From Dechloromonas hortensis (lineage in GTDB: Bacteria; Pseudomonadota; Gammaproteobacteria; Burkholderiales; Rhodocyclaceae), in contig NZ_SSSQ01000001.1 of the NCBI RefSeq assembly GCF_009469765.1, positions 1-64,000 on the forward strand: a stretch of 64,000 bases of DNA, in the 5' to 3' direction. The notes beneath the pieces were generated by a model that had not been told where the DNA came from, did not search any database, and saw only the letters and a list, made by a program, of their open reading frames with translations. Of this stretch, positions 31,652 through 39,884 are shown piece by piece. The first letter of the stretch is position 1. Each line of letters opens with the position of its first letter. Made by a program: the position numbers and the translations under genes.

Positions 31652-31771
31652 CTAGCGCTTGACGCGATGCAGTGATTGATCGGCATAAGACGTCAGCCCA
31701 TCAGGCGTTTTGCCATGCTCGGCGTAGACTGAAACACCGAGCGAAATCGTGAAACGAATCGAAAAGTTGCC
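31652..31771 (-). pseudogene. Remnant of a GGDEF (diguanylate cyclase) domain C-terminus
   Basis: Forty codons on the minus strand, ending in TAG, encode FTISLGVSVYAEHGKTPDG followed by a YADQSLHRVKR end. This matches the last strands and helix of GGDEF domains (the usual pattern is FTISxGVAxxP...ADxALYxAK). An in-frame TAG at 31772-31774 immediately precedes it. The region upstream shows only scrambled frames and a nine-base homopolymer, so no GGDEF active-site loop survives. It is the tail of a dead or deleted gene, not a functional cyclase. Confidence 0.65.
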
Positions 31772-32040
31772 CTACCCAACGGATAGCAACTGGCGCGACA
31801 GACTCGCCCCCCCCCTCCCGGCTGGAGCCCACCCAGCGCAAGATGTCGCCAAGGCGAACCTTCAGCACACCGGCCAGATTCAGGGCATTGAGTGCGTCCT
31901 GCCGCCTTCTTCTACAGCACGATCGCGAGCAGGGACGCCAGAAACGCGAGCGCCAGCCGCGATGCTGGGGCAAAAATGCGTGGCAAGCCCGAAGCCGCAG
32001 AAGAGCAATCTATCACCCGGCCATGCCCGCGGGCTCCACA

Positions 32041-32067
32041 AATGACAAGGGCGACCTATGGTCGCCC
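32041..32067 (-). terminator. Probable terminator after dsbC
   Basis: A perfect GGGCGACC/GGTCGCCC stem with a three-base loop lies 22 bases past the dsbC stop. It is followed on the minus strand by TTGTCATTTG, a weak T-rich tail. Confidence 0.55.
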
Positions 32068-32088
32068 CGGGCTGAAATCAGCGACTAA

Positions 32089-32793
32089 CTATTTAGCCTG
32101 ATTCAATTTTTGCTCGATCCTCGCCAGCGGCATCGCACCTGGCACCCGCTCCCCATCGATGAAGAACATGGTTGGCGTACCGGTGATGTTGAGTTTGCGC
32201 CCAAACTCCTGATTCTTGCCGATTGCCGCAGTGTCGCAATCCTCCTTGGCAGCCGGCGCCCGCCCTTCGATCATCCAGTCATTCCAGGCCTTGGCACGGT
32301 CGGCCGCACACCAGATCTGCTTCGACTTGCGGACAGAATCCTCGGACAGGATCGGATAAAGGAAGGTATAGACCGTGACGTTTTCAAGCTTGGCAATATC
32401 CTTGGCCAGACGCTTGCAGTAACCACAGTTCGGATCCTCGAAGGTCGCCAGAACGCGCTTGCCATCGCCACGAACCTGCTTGATCGCTCGGTCGAGAGGC
32501 AGGTCACCGAACTTGATCGCCGTCAGCTTTTTCATCCGCTCGTCGGTGACATTTTTCATGGTCTTGGCATCGATCAACTGCGCACCGACCATGATGGCGC
32601 TCATTTTCTCGTCGGTGTAGAAGATATTGCCGTCGGCGTAAACCTCGTACAGACCGAGATAGCCGGACTTGGCAACACTCTCCACCTTCGCCCCCAATTT
32701 GGCCTCCATCCCCTTTCTGATCTCAGCCTCATCGGCCAGGGTTGCTGTACTAAAGAGAAGCCCCATTGAAAGCGATACAAGTTTCACGAACAT
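32089..32793 (-). CDS. dsbC: Thiol:disulfide isomerase DsbC
   Basis: The 234-residue periplasmic protein has a signal peptide ending at about Ala20, an N-terminal dimerisation domain, and a thioredoxin-fold domain. The active site is CGYC at residues 123-126 and the cis-proline loop is TGTPTMFF. It rearranges wrong disulfides and is kept reduced by DsbD. A second cysteine pair (about residues 162 and 185) corresponds to the structural disulfide of E. coli DsbC. It follows the UbiH-like gene by nine bases. Confidence 0.94.
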   Translation of the reverse strand: MFVKLVSLSMGLLFSTATLADEAEIRKGMEAKLGAKVESVAKSGYLGLYEVYADGNIFYTDEKMSAIMVGAQLIDAKTMKNVTDERMKKLTAIKFGDLPLDRAIKQVRGDGKRVLATFEDPNCGYCKRLAKDIAKLENVTVYTFLYPILSEDSVRKSKQIWCAADRAKAWNDWMIEGRAPAAKEDCDTAAIGKNQEFGRKLNITGTPTMFFIDGERVPGAMPLARIEQKLNQAK

Positions 32794-32802
32794 CCAGTTC
32801 TC

Positions 32803-33966
32803 CTAAAGAGCCCCCAGCGCGTAACGCACCAGGGCATTTTTCATAAAGGGTAAGCCATTGGTCAGATTGAGGCCGGCATTACGCAAGGCACGCAGTCCGG
32901 GCGGACTCTCGCGAAACAGGCGTCGCAAGCCGTCAGTCGTTGCCTGCATCAACAACGTTTCTTCCCGGCGCGCCCGTTGGTAGCGACCGAGCAGGCGTTC
33001 GTCGCCAATGTCCTGCCAAGGCTGCGTTCCGGCCAGCAAACCAGCCAGCACGCTGGCGTCCTGAAAACCGAGGTTGATACCGTGACCAGACAGCGGATGA
33101 ATACCATGTGCCGCATCGCCGATCAGCGCCAGCCTCGGCGCAACAGTCTGCGGAACACGCATCAGACGCAGCGGAAATGCGGCGGGCGGGGTCAGCAACT
33201 GCAACTGCCCGAGACGATAGCCCCCCGCTTCAGCAACCCGTTCACAGAGTGCTTCCGGAGCCAGCGCACAAAGTTGGTCCGCATGGTCATCGGGAGTGGA
33301 CCAGACAATGGATATACGGTTCCCGGGCAGGGGCAGGTAAGCCAGAACACCATCATCGCGGAACCATTGATAGGCAATATTGCGATGCGGCGTTTCAACC
33401 GAAAAATTGGCCACCAGCCCTTTTTCGTTATACGGGCTATTGATCGCAGCCAGTCCAGCCGCCTGCCGCACCCACGAATCACGACCATCGGCAGCAACCA
33501 GCAAACGGGCTGACAATGTCACACCATCGGACAACTTGAGTACGGTCGCATCGTGGCGAAAATCAAGCTGCGCCGGTCGCACCGGGCAGAACAGAGTGAG
33601 ATTGCTTTGCCGCTTGGCACTCTCCCAGAACTCGCAAGCCATCAATGACGACTCGAGGATCCAGCCCAATTCGGACACACCGGTATCGAACGCCGAAAAA
33701 TCCAGCTTGCCACCCGCATCGCCAAAAATCTGCATGGCGCGGATCGGGGCCATGCGCGCCGGATCGAGATGCTTCCAGGCGCCAATCGATTCGAGAAAGA
33801 GGGCGTTGGCCGGGCTGATCGCATAGATGCGCGCATCCCACCCCTCCGGCTGGCGCGGCGCCTGGGTTTCGACCAGGGCGATCCGCAGGCGGCTATCCCG
33901 CAAGGCGATGGCCAGACTGGCTCCAGCCAGGCCGCCGCCGACGATAATCAGATCAAATTGCTGCAT
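32803..33966 (-). CDS. UbiH/UbiF-family FAD-dependent ubiquinone hydroxylase
   Basis: The 387-residue flavoprotein monooxygenase has the FAD dinucleotide motif IVGGGLAGASLAIAL at the start and VAADGRDSWVRQ in the middle. The second FAD motif is GDAAHGIHPLSGHGINLGF. These place it in the UbiH/UbiF/UbiI/COQ6 group that hydroxylates the ubiquinone ring. Which ring position it modifies cannot be decided from sequence. Co-location with dsbC is probably only transcriptional. Confidence 0.9.
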   Translation of the reverse strand: MQQFDLIIVGGGLAGASLAIALRDSRLRIALVETQAPRQPEGWDARIYAISPANALFLESIGAWKHLDPARMAPIRAMQIFGDAGGKLDFSAFDTGVSELGWILESSLMACEFWESAKRQSNLTLFCPVRPAQLDFRHDATVLKLSDGVTLSARLLVAADGRDSWVRQAAGLAAINSPYNEKGLVANFSVETPHRNIAYQWFRDDGVLAYLPLPGNRISIVWSTPDDHADQLCALAPEALCERVAEAGGYRLGQLQLLTPPAAFPLRLMRVPQTVAPRLALIGDAAHGIHPLSGHGINLGFQDASVLAGLLAGTQPWQDIGDERLLGRYQRARREETLLMQATTDGLRRLFRESPPGLRALRNAGLNLTNGLPFMKNALVRYALGAL

Positions 33967-34004
33967 GACGGCAATTATGCCGCTTTACCCGAGCGAAAAG
34001 TATG

Positions 34005-34379
34005 TCAGGTAGCGGGATTGCCACCACCGGCACCGCCCGAACCGCCCGACGAGGGTTTGTTCTGACGCGGACGACGGTTGTTGTTATTGGTGTTGGTGCG
34101 CGGCCGATGCTTTTTCTGCTGACCAAGGCCACCGCCACCGCCGCCACCGGCTGACTTGCCATGGTGATGACCGCCACCGGCACCACCGCCCATCGGCTCG
34201 TTGCCGGAAATGCGGTTGCCGGGCGCCAGTTGAATTTCAAGCTCGATGATTTCGTCCCACTGTTCATCTGTCCTGTCCCGCTCGGGAACGGACAGCAGTT
34301 CGCGCAGGCGGCGACGGTTGTCGACAGGCTGCGGGGCGGGCGGAGTAACAGGCGGGTTTTCTGGGTTTGGATTATTCAT
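34005..34379 (-). CDS. Glycine/asparagine-rich low-complexity protein, function unknown
   Basis: The 124-residue product has a Pro/Asn-rich start and a short conserved-looking charged helical segment (RRRLRELLSVPERDRTDEQW, then DEIIELEIQLAPGNR). Its tail is made of Gly runs, a HHH cluster, basic patches (KKHRPRTNTNNNNRRPRQNK) and more glycine. The basic low-complexity tail next to the HU gene suggests nucleic-acid binding, but this is inference. It lies between HU and the UbiH-like gene on the same strand. Confidence 0.7.
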   Translation of the reverse strand: MNNPNPENPPVTPPAPQPVDNRRRLRELLSVPERDRTDEQWDEIIELEIQLAPGNRISGNEPMGGGAGGGHHHGKSAGGGGGGGLGQQKKHRPRTNTNNNNRRPRQNKPSSGGSGGAGGGNPAT

Positions 34380-34387
34380 TGCACAAG

Positions 34388-34420
34388 TAAAAAGCGGAGC
34401 CCGTTTAGTGCGAGCCCCGC
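34388..34420 (-). terminator. Intrinsic terminator after the HU gene
   Basis: A nine-pair stem containing two G-U pairs (GCGGGGCTC with GGGCTCCGC) is followed directly by TTTTTAC on the minus strand. It lies between the HU stop and the start of the glycine-rich protein gene. Confidence 0.65.
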
Positions 34421-34436
34421 ATTCGGAGATGCCAGA

Positions 34437-34736
34437 TTATTTCTTCTTGGCAGGAGACTTCTTGGGGGCGACTGCCGCCTTGAAAGCGGTACCGGCAGAG
34501 AATTTCGGCACGGTTGTGGCCGGAATTTTCAGCGTAGCGCCGGTCTTGGGATTCTTGCCGGTGCGCGCTGCGCGCTGAGCGGACTTGAATGTGCCGAAAC
34601 CAACGAGGGTGACAGACTCCCCTTCTGAGACGGTTTTTACAACCGCACCAATAATTGCCGACAACGCCTTATCGGCAGCGGCTTTGGTAATACCAGCTTC
34701 TTTTGCAGCAACTTCGACCAGCTCGGATTTATTCAT
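34437..34736 (-). CDS. HU-family nucleoid protein with a Lys/Ala-rich tail
   Basis: The 99-residue protein has the full HU/IHF fold: an N-terminal dimerisation helix (MNKSELVEVAAKEAGITKAAADKAL), GFGTFKSAQRAARTGKNPKTG, and a beta arm ending in PKFSAGTAFKAAV. A short extension, APKKSPAKKK, is typical of some betaproteobacterial HU paralogues. It bends and compacts DNA non-specifically. The ATG has a strong AGGAGG site, consistent with high expression. Confidence 0.93.
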   Translation of the reverse strand: MNKSELVEVAAKEAGITKAAADKALSAIIGAVVKTVSEGESVTLVGFGTFKSAQRAARTGKNPKTGATLKIPATTVPKFSAGTAFKAAVAPKKSPAKKK

Positions 34737-34904
34737 CTAAGTGCCTCCTGTTACCTGTTAGTTAGTAAGAAAACTGGCCGTTGGGACGGCAGCACAATAA
34801 AAGTAGCACACCTTGCAGGATTAGTGTTGGCGCGGAAAGCCATATTTCGCGGGGGCAAGGTGAATATTTGTAATTTACATACGTTGACCGCAAGCATACG
34901 GCGC

Positions 34905-34936
34905 AAAAGACAACCCCGGCCTTCAGCCGGGGTTGT
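34905..34936 (-). terminator. Intrinsic terminator of the nap operon
   Basis: An eleven-pair ACAACCCCGGC/GCCGGGGTTGT stem with a five-base loop is followed on the minus strand by CTTTTGC. It starts 23 bases after the napC stop codon. Confidence 0.85.
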
Positions 34937-34959
34937 CGGGCTCAAATGACAACGCCTAA

Positions 34960-35583
34960 TTACTTGCTTTCATCCTTGGGTTTTTCGCCATGGGAAATCT
35001 CCACGGCCCCCTCGTTCTGCTTGCCGATGTGCTGGTCAATTGCCGGCAATTGGTGAGCAATTCCCTTATGACAGTCGATACAGGTCTTGCCTTGATCAAA
35101 TGCCACCGGATGAGTCCGGGCTGCACGATTGCCCTGTTCCGTATAGTCCATGTAATCGTAACGGTGACAGTTGCGGCATTCGCGGGAATCGGTCGACTTC
35201 ATGCGATCCCATTCATGCTGCGCCAGTTCGTGCCGCTTCTTGTTGAATTTCTCCGGCGTATCGATGGTACCGAGGATCTTGTGCAGCACTTCGTTCGAAG
35301 CCTGGATCTTGCGGATCATCTTCGGCCCCCACTCCTTCGGCACATGGCAGTCGGGGCAGGTGGCGCGAACACCGGTACGGTTCGTATAGTGAATGGTGTT
35401 CTGATACTCCTTGAAGACGTTTTCTTCCATCTCGTGGCAGGAAATACAGAACGATTCCTTATTGGTCGCCTCAAGAGCCCAATTGAAGCCCCCCCAGAAG
35501 ACGATACCGGCAACGAACAACAGCAGCGCGCTGACCAGACCGATCCGCTTGAGCCAAGCGGGCATGTATTTTTCGAGACTCAT
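34960..35583 (-). CDS. napC: Cytochrome c-type quinol dehydrogenase NapC
   Basis: The 207-residue NapC/NirT protein has one N-terminal membrane anchor ([20 protein letters not shown]) and four CxxCH haem sites: CISCH, CPDCH, CRNCH and CIDCH. It takes electrons from membrane quinol and passes them to NapB. Two ATGs are adjacent; I use the one at 35583, because GGGGGA is too close to the first (35586). It is the last gene of napDABC. Confidence 0.95.
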   Translation of the reverse strand: MSLEKYMPAWLKRIGLVSALLLFVAGIVFWGGFNWALEATNKESFCISCHEMEENVFKEYQNTIHYTNRTGVRATCPDCHVPKEWGPKMIRKIQASNEVLHKILGTIDTPEKFNKKRHELAQHEWDRMKSTDSRECRNCHRYDYMDYTEQGNRAARTHPVAFDQGKTCIDCHKGIAHQLPAIDQHIGKQNEGAVEISHGEKPKDESK

Positions 35584-35592
35584 CATTCCCCC

Positions 35593-36030
35593 TTAGTTTT
35601 TGGTAGCTGGCTTGTAGGTATTTTCCACCAGCGGCTTGGCATCGTACTGCGGCACATGGCACTGCATGCAGAAGTAACGACGCGGCGAGATGTTTTCGTG
35701 TTTCTTGTCTTCGCGGTCCAGGTAGTGCGATTTGGCAACCTTGGTCGCCCCAGTTTCTTCAGCGCGCGCCTTCGAATGGCAGTCCATGCACTTGTTGAAA
35801 TTCTGGGTGATGTTGTAACCCTTGACGCTATGCGGGATCAGCGGCGGCTGTTTCTGGAAATTCCGGGGAATGGTGTCCTTGTCCTTCTCGGGACGGAACA
35901 TATCGACCTTGGACTCCTGTTCAATCGCGACGTCGCCCCGTTCAGACAACAACTTTTCCTGCGCGCAGGCGCTGCCGACTCCGGAAAGGAGCACGGCAGC
36001 AGCCAGGGCCAGAGCAGGGATAAATCTCAT
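35593..36030 (-). CDS. napB: Periplasmic nitrate reductase small subunit NapB
   Basis: The 145-residue dihaem cytochrome c has a signal peptide ending around Ala23 and two haem-binding motifs, CMDCH and CMQCH. Conserved IPHSVKGYNIT and RRYFCMQCHVPQ surround them. It shuttles electrons from NapC to the NapA catalytic subunit. A GGAGG site lies ten bases upstream of the ATG. A strong hairpin separates it from napA. Confidence 0.95.
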   Translation of the reverse strand: MRFIPALALAAAVLLSGVGSACAQEKLLSERGDVAIEQESKVDMFRPEKDKDTIPRNFQKQPPLIPHSVKGYNITQNFNKCMDCHSKARAEETGATKVAKSHYLDREDKKHENISPRRYFCMQCHVPQYDAKPLVENTYKPATKN

Positions 36031-36050
36031 GGTTTATTACCTCCGATGGA

Positions 36051-36070
36051 CGGCCGGGACAGCCCGGCCG
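36051..36070 (-). repeat. Intercistronic hairpin between napA and napB
   Basis: A perfect eight-pair CGGCCGGG/CCCGGCCG stem with a four-base loop lies between the two genes. On the minus strand it lacks a T-run, so it is more likely an mRNA-stability or processing element than a terminator. Confidence 0.65.
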
Positions 36071-36100
36071 CTTTTTCGTTATGTGTGAGCGCGATGGCGG

Positions 36101-38614
36101 TCAGGCCTTGACAACCTTGACGGCGCACTTCTTGTAATCCGTTTCCTTGGAAATCGGGCAAGTCGCGTCCAACGTCAGCTTGTTGATCAGGCGACCGGCA
36201 TCGAAGAAGGGAACGAAGACCAGGCCACGCGGCGGCTTGTTGCGACCGCGGGTCTCGACGCGCAACTGGATCTCCCCGCGCCGTGAAGCGATCTTGACTT
36301 CCATGCCACGCTGCAGGCCACGCGCCTTGGCGTCATCCGGATGCATGAAGACCACGGCATCCGGAAAAGCCTTATACAACTCGGGAACGCGACGGGTCAT
36401 CGAACCGGTATGCCAGTGCTCGAGCACGCGGCCGGTACACAGCCAGAGGTCGTATTCCTTGTCCGGCGACTCGGCGGGTGGCTGGTAGGGCAGTGCGAAG
36501 ATGACCGCCTTGCCGTCCTTGTGGCCGTAGAACTTAACGCCCTCGCCCTTCTTGACGTACGGGTCATAGCCCTCACGGAAGCGCCACAGCGTCTCCTTGC
36601 CACCAACAACCGGCCAGCGCAGGCCACGCGCCTGGTGGTAGGTTTCAAACGGAGCCAGGTCATGGCCGTGACCACGACCAAAGGCGGCATATTCTTCGAA
36701 CAAGCCCTTCTGCGGATAGAAACCGAAATGCTTGGCTTCGTCGTTGTCGAAGCCGGGCTGGGTTTCCTTGGCCGGGAACTTGTTGACCACGCCATTCGCG
36801 TACAGCGCGTCGAACAGGGTCTTGCCCTTGAGCTTCGGCGCCTTGGCCAGCAATTCGGCAGGCCAAACCTCTTCCATCTTGAAGCGCTTGGAGAACTCCA
36901 TCAGCTGCCACAAGTCGGAACGAGCCTCGCCTGGAGCACGGACCTGCTGGCGCCAGAACTGGGTACGACGCTCGGCATTGCCAAAGGCACCTTCCTTCTC
37001 GACCCACATCGCGGTCGGCAGGATCAGGTCGGCCGCCATACAGGAAACGGTCGGGTACGGGTCGGAAACAACGATGAAGTTGGCCGGGTTACGCCAGCCC
37101 GGGAACATTTCCTCGTTGATGTTCGGCCCGGCCTGCATGTTGTTGTTGCACTGCTGCCAGTAGAAATTGACCTTGCCATCCTTCAGAGCGCGCTGCATGG
37201 CCACGGCGTGGAAACCGATCTTGTCGGGAATCGTGCCTTCCGGCAGGCCCCACAGCTCTTCGGTGTGCTTGCGGTGTTCCGGGTTGGTGACAACCATGTC
37301 GGCCGGCAGGCGGTGTGCGAAAGTACCGACTTCGCGTGCCGTACCGCAGGCGGACGGCTGGCCGGTCAGCGAGAACGGGCTATTGCCCGGCTCGGAGATC
37401 TTGCCGGTCAGCAGGTGGATGTTATAGACGAGGTTGTTGGCCCAAGTGCCACGGGTATGCTGATTGAAGCCCATGGTCCAGAACGAGACGACCTTGATCT
37501 TCGGGTCGGCATACAGCTCGGCCAGCGCCTTCAGGTCCTTCTCCGGCACGCCGGAGAGCTTGGAAACCTTCTCGACGGTGTATTCGGAAACGAACTTCTT
37601 GTACTCGTCGAAGGTAATCGGGTCGGACTTGCCGGTGTCGCCCTTCGGCTTGCCGTCAGCACCGGGATAACCGTTGCTGGTCGCATCTTTTTCCAAAGCA
37701 TGCGTCGGACGCAGGCCGTAGCCGATGTCGGTCGCGCTCTTCTTGAAATTGATGTTCTTGTCGATGAAGGCCTGATTGACCTTGCCGTTCTGGATGATGT
37801 AGTTGGCGACATAATTGAGGATCGCCAGATCGGTCTGCGGCGTAAAGATCATCGGGATGTCGGCCAGCTCATAGGAGCGGTGCTCGTAGGTCGACATCAC
37901 GGCAACCTTGACCCCCTTGTTCGACAGCTTGCGGTCGGTGATGCGGGTCCACAGGATCGGATGCATTTCCGCCATGTTCGAACCCCACAGCACGAAGGCA
38001 TCGGCATGCTCGATATCGTCGTAGCAGCCCATCGGCTCGTCGATACCGAAAGTGCGCATGAAGCCGGCAACTGCCGAGGCCATACAGTGACGCGCATTGG
38101 GATCGAGGTTGTTGGTGCGGAAGCCAGCCTTCATCAGCTTGGAGGCGGCATAGCCTTCCCACACCGTCCACTGGCCGGAACCAAACATGGCCAGACCGTT
38201 CGGGCCCTTGGCCTTGAGCGTCGCCTTGGCCTTTTCTTCCATGATGTCGAAGGCCTGCTTCCAGGAGATCGGCGTGAATTCGCCGTTCTTGTCGTACTTG
38301 CCATCCTTCATGCGCAGCATCGGGGAGGTCAGACGATCCTTGCCATACATGATCTTGGAAAGGAAATAACCCTTGATGCAGTTCAGGCCGCGATTGACCG
38401 GCGCATCCGGGTCGCCCTGAGTGGCGACCACTTGGCCGCCCTGGGTGCCGACCAGCACGCTGCAACCGGTGCCGCAAAAGCGGCAAGGAGCCTTGTCCCA
38501 GCGAATTTCGTCCTTGCCGGTGGCGGCGACCGCACTGGCTCCAGGCATTCCGGCCGCTGATATGGCCGCGGCAACTGCGTTGGCCTTGATGAAATCCCGT
38601 CGATTGAGTTTCAC
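36101..38614 (-). CDS. napA: Periplasmic nitrate reductase catalytic subunit NapA
   Basis: The 837-residue molybdenum enzyme reduces nitrate to nitrite in the periplasm. A Tat signal is visible (RRDFIK, arginines 5 and 6). The 4Fe-4S ligands are Cys44, Cys47, Cys51 and Cys79, and the molybdenum-ligating cysteine is Cys177 in NARHCMAS. The bis-MGD binding C-terminal domain is complete. It overlaps napD by four bases, fitting NapD's role in binding and holding its Tat signal. Confidence 0.98.
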   Translation of the reverse strand: MKLNRRDFIKANAVAAAISAAGMPGASAVAATGKDEIRWDKAPCRFCGTGCSVLVGTQGGQVVATQGDPDAPVNRGLNCIKGYFLSKIMYGKDRLTSPMLRMKDGKYDKNGEFTPISWKQAFDIMEEKAKATLKAKGPNGLAMFGSGQWTVWEGYAASKLMKAGFRTNNLDPNARHCMASAVAGFMRTFGIDEPMGCYDDIEHADAFVLWGSNMAEMHPILWTRITDRKLSNKGVKVAVMSTYEHRSYELADIPMIFTPQTDLAILNYVANYIIQNGKVNQAFIDKNINFKKSATDIGYGLRPTHALEKDATSNGYPGADGKPKGDTGKSDPITFDEYKKFVSEYTVEKVSKLSGVPEKDLKALAELYADPKIKVVSFWTMGFNQHTRGTWANNLVYNIHLLTGKISEPGNSPFSLTGQPSACGTAREVGTFAHRLPADMVVTNPEHRKHTEELWGLPEGTIPDKIGFHAVAMQRALKDGKVNFYWQQCNNNMQAGPNINEEMFPGWRNPANFIVVSDPYPTVSCMAADLILPTAMWVEKEGAFGNAERRTQFWRQQVRAPGEARSDLWQLMEFSKRFKMEEVWPAELLAKAPKLKGKTLFDALYANGVVNKFPAKETQPGFDNDEAKHFGFYPQKGLFEEYAAFGRGHGHDLAPFETYHQARGLRWPVVGGKETLWRFREGYDPYVKKGEGVKFYGHKDGKAVIFALPYQPPAESPDKEYDLWLCTGRVLEHWHTGSMTRRVPELYKAFPDAVVFMHPDDAKARGLQRGMEVKIASRRGEIQLRVETRGRNKPPRGLVFVPFFDAGRLINKLTLDATCPISKETDYKKCAVKVVKA

Positions 38615-38877
38615 GCCTCTACCTCCTCGGTATCTGATTTATCTGATTCATCGTCGCTATATTGATAAACCATGGCTACCGATGCGACGCCGGGGATACC
38701 ATGCATGGCCGCGTAACTGTCAGCAGCCGAATTCGTGTCGCTATCTTCAATAGTGACGACAAGCTTTCCTTCCGGGCTTTGAGCATGAATCTCGACCCCC
38801 GGCATTTTCTGCAACGCCACACAGACCTCTTCGAGACGTATGGGTGCAACATGCAAAATGGCACTGGATATGTTCAT
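38611..38877 (-). CDS. napD: NapA signal-peptide-binding chaperone NapD
   Basis: The 88-residue protein has the NapD ferredoxin-like fold pattern, starting [17 protein letters not shown] with [18 protein letters not shown] in the second strand, and an acidic tail. It binds the Tat signal of NapA until the cofactor is loaded. It is the first gene of napDABC; napE, napF, napG and napH are absent. An FNR-like box lies 77 bases upstream. Confidence 0.9.
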   Translation of the reverse strand: MNISSAILHVAPIRLEEVCVALQKMPGVEIHAQSPEGKLVVTIEDSDTNSAADSYAAMHGIPGVASVAMVYQYSDDESDKSDTEEVEA

Positions 38878-38913
38878 CCGGCCCTACCTCCAAAATTACA
38901 TCGGCCACAAACC

Positions 38914-38929
38914 GATACGGGACCGTATC
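38914..38929. promoter_or_regulatory. Palindrome GATACGG-GA-CCGTATC near the napD start site
   Basis: Two perfect seven-base arms are separated by two bases, located where the nap transcript should begin if the FNR-like box is at -41. The 7-2-7 geometry resembles NarP/NarL sites, but the arm sequence does not match their TACYYMT heptamer. The binding protein is unknown. Confidence 0.45.
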
Positions 38930-38953
38930 TTCCCGATCTGGAAAAGCAAGCAA

Positions 38954-38967
38954 TTGATATGAGTCAA
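38954..38967 (-). promoter_or_regulatory. FNR/Anr-like box upstream of napD
   Basis: On the minus strand the site is TTGACTCATATCAA, one base from the TTGAT-N4-ATCAA consensus. It centres about 84 bases before the napD ATG, consistent with an anaerobically activated class II promoter starting near 38919. Confidence 0.6.
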
Positions 38968-39075
38968 CTTCATACCGCTGACCGAATCAACCTACTACCA
39001 ATAGCAGCCATAACTAGTACTTTCTATCTACGTCATAGCCGGCCACGAGCCAACTATCAAGCCAGGCGGCCATCG

Positions 39076-39112
39076 ATAGCAAATTTCTATACCCGATATT
39101 TAAGCAATCAAT
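39076..39112 (+). promoter_or_regulatory. OxyR-like binding site upstream of ahpC
   Basis: Two perfect quarter-sites ATAG-N7-CTAT (39076-39090) are followed at the right spacing by degenerate ones (ATTT, CAAT). They end 24 bases before a TAATAT -10 box at 39136-39141. There is no good -35, as expected for an OxyR-activated promoter. Peroxide control of ahpC by OxyR is well established in related bacteria. Confidence 0.55.
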
Positions 39113-39182
39113 TAGCCCAATCGACGCCTCGCTCCTAATATGGCGTTGTGTTCAATTTCCAACACCCACTCAGGAGAAAACA

Positions 39183-39746
39183 ATGTCCCTCATCAACACC
39201 CAAGTTCAACCGTTCAAGGCCCAGGCTTTCCACAACGGCAAGTTCATCGAAGTCACCGAAGCCAGCCTGAAGGGCAAGTGGTCCGTCGTGATCTTCATGC
39301 CGGCCGCCTTCACCTTCAATTGCCCGACCGAAATCGAAGATGCCGCCAACAACTACGCCGCATTCCAGAAGGCTGGCACCGAGGTGTACATCGTCACCAC
39401 CGACACCCACTTCTCGCACAAGGTCTGGCACGAAACCTCGCCGGCCGTCGGCAAGGCCCAGTTCCCGCTGATCGGCGACCCGACCCACCAGCTGACCCGC
39501 GCTTTCGACGTGCATATCGACTCCGAAGGCCTGGCCCTGCGCGGCACCTTCGTGATCAACCCGGATGGCGTGATCAAGACCGTCGAAATCCACTCCAACG
39601 AAATCGCCCGTGACATTTCCGAGACCCTGCGCAAGCTGCAGGCCGCTCAGTACACCGCCGCCCACCCGAACGAAGTCTGCCCGGCCAAGTGGCACGAAGG
39701 TGATGCCACTCTGGCACCGTCGCTGGACCTGGTGGGCAAGATCTAA
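39183..39746 (+). CDS. ahpC: Alkyl hydroperoxide reductase subunit C (peroxiredoxin)
   Basis: The 187-residue typical 2-Cys peroxiredoxin has the peroxidatic cysteine at residue 47 (FTFNCPTE) and the resolving cysteine at residue 166 (EVCPAKW). It reduces hydrogen peroxide and organic hydroperoxides and is recycled by AhpF encoded next. A CAGGAG site lies eight bases before the ATG. Confidence 0.97.
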   Translation: MSLINTQVQPFKAQAFHNGKFIEVTEASLKGKWSVVIFMPAAFTFNCPTEIEDAANNYAAFQKAGTEVYIVTTDTHFSHKVWHETSPAVGKAQFPLIGDPTHQLTRAFDVHIDSEGLALRGTFVINPDGVIKTVEIHSNEIARDISETLRKLQAAQYTAAHPNEVCPAKWHEGDATLAPSLDLVGKI

Positions 39747-39808
39747 ACCCGCCGTTTGCCAGGAATTCCGCCGCGCCCACTCGGGCGTGGCTGGATTTCA
39801 GCGATTTG

Positions 39809-39824
39809 CTGCGGTCGACCGCAG
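39809..39824. repeat. Full palindromic copy of an iterated 11-mer (CTGCGGTCGAC)
   Basis: The 16-base perfect palindrome CTGCGGTCGACCGCAG lies between ahpC and ahpF. Its half, CTGCGGTCGAC, recurs at 439, 13651, 25182, 46338, 48788, 49060, 52478 and 58886 in either orientation, in coding and non-coding DNA. See the findings for why chance and codon use do not explain this well. Confidence 0.7.
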
Positions 39825-39884
39825 GACTGGCCGATATTTCGATGACCACGGCAAATCAGTGAAATTCAGCACAAGGAAAACATC

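Larger units (their letters stand above)
31389..32088. other. Gene-poor stretch between mraZ and dsbC
   Basis: About 700 bases hold no intact gene. Several short frames exist on both strands, but none has a ribosome site or a recognisable product. The stretch contains a decayed GGDEF-domain C-terminus (31652-31771), a run of nine C residues on the plus strand at 31807-31815, and the dsbC terminator (32041-32067). The first 250 bases are AT-rich and otherwise featureless. Confidence 0.6.
38878..39182. other. Divergent control region between napD and ahpC
   Basis: These 305 AT-rich bases hold no gene. They contain a palindrome (38914-38929) and FNR-like box (38954-38967) on the nap side, and an OxyR-like site (39076-39112) and a TAATAT -10 box on the ahpC side. 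The two transcripts appear to be controlled separately. Confidence 0.65.

Noticed and set aside
31413..31655. 80-codon plus-strand frame in the gap after mraZ
   Set aside because: No ribosome site, atypical composition and no domain; it lies in the AT-rich control region and ends at the GGDEF relic.
31807..31815. Run of nine C residues as a phase-variation tract
   Set aside because: It lies in decayed DNA and no intact reading frame depends on its length.
34751..34945. 64-codon minus-strand frame upstream of HU
   Set aside because: It begins in the nap terminator, overlaps the HU leader and gives a product with no recognisable features.
38914..38929. NarL/NarP binding site upstream of napD
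   Set aside because: The 7-2-7 spacing matches but the arms (GATACGG) do not fit the TACYYMT heptamer, so it is reported only as an unknown palindrome.
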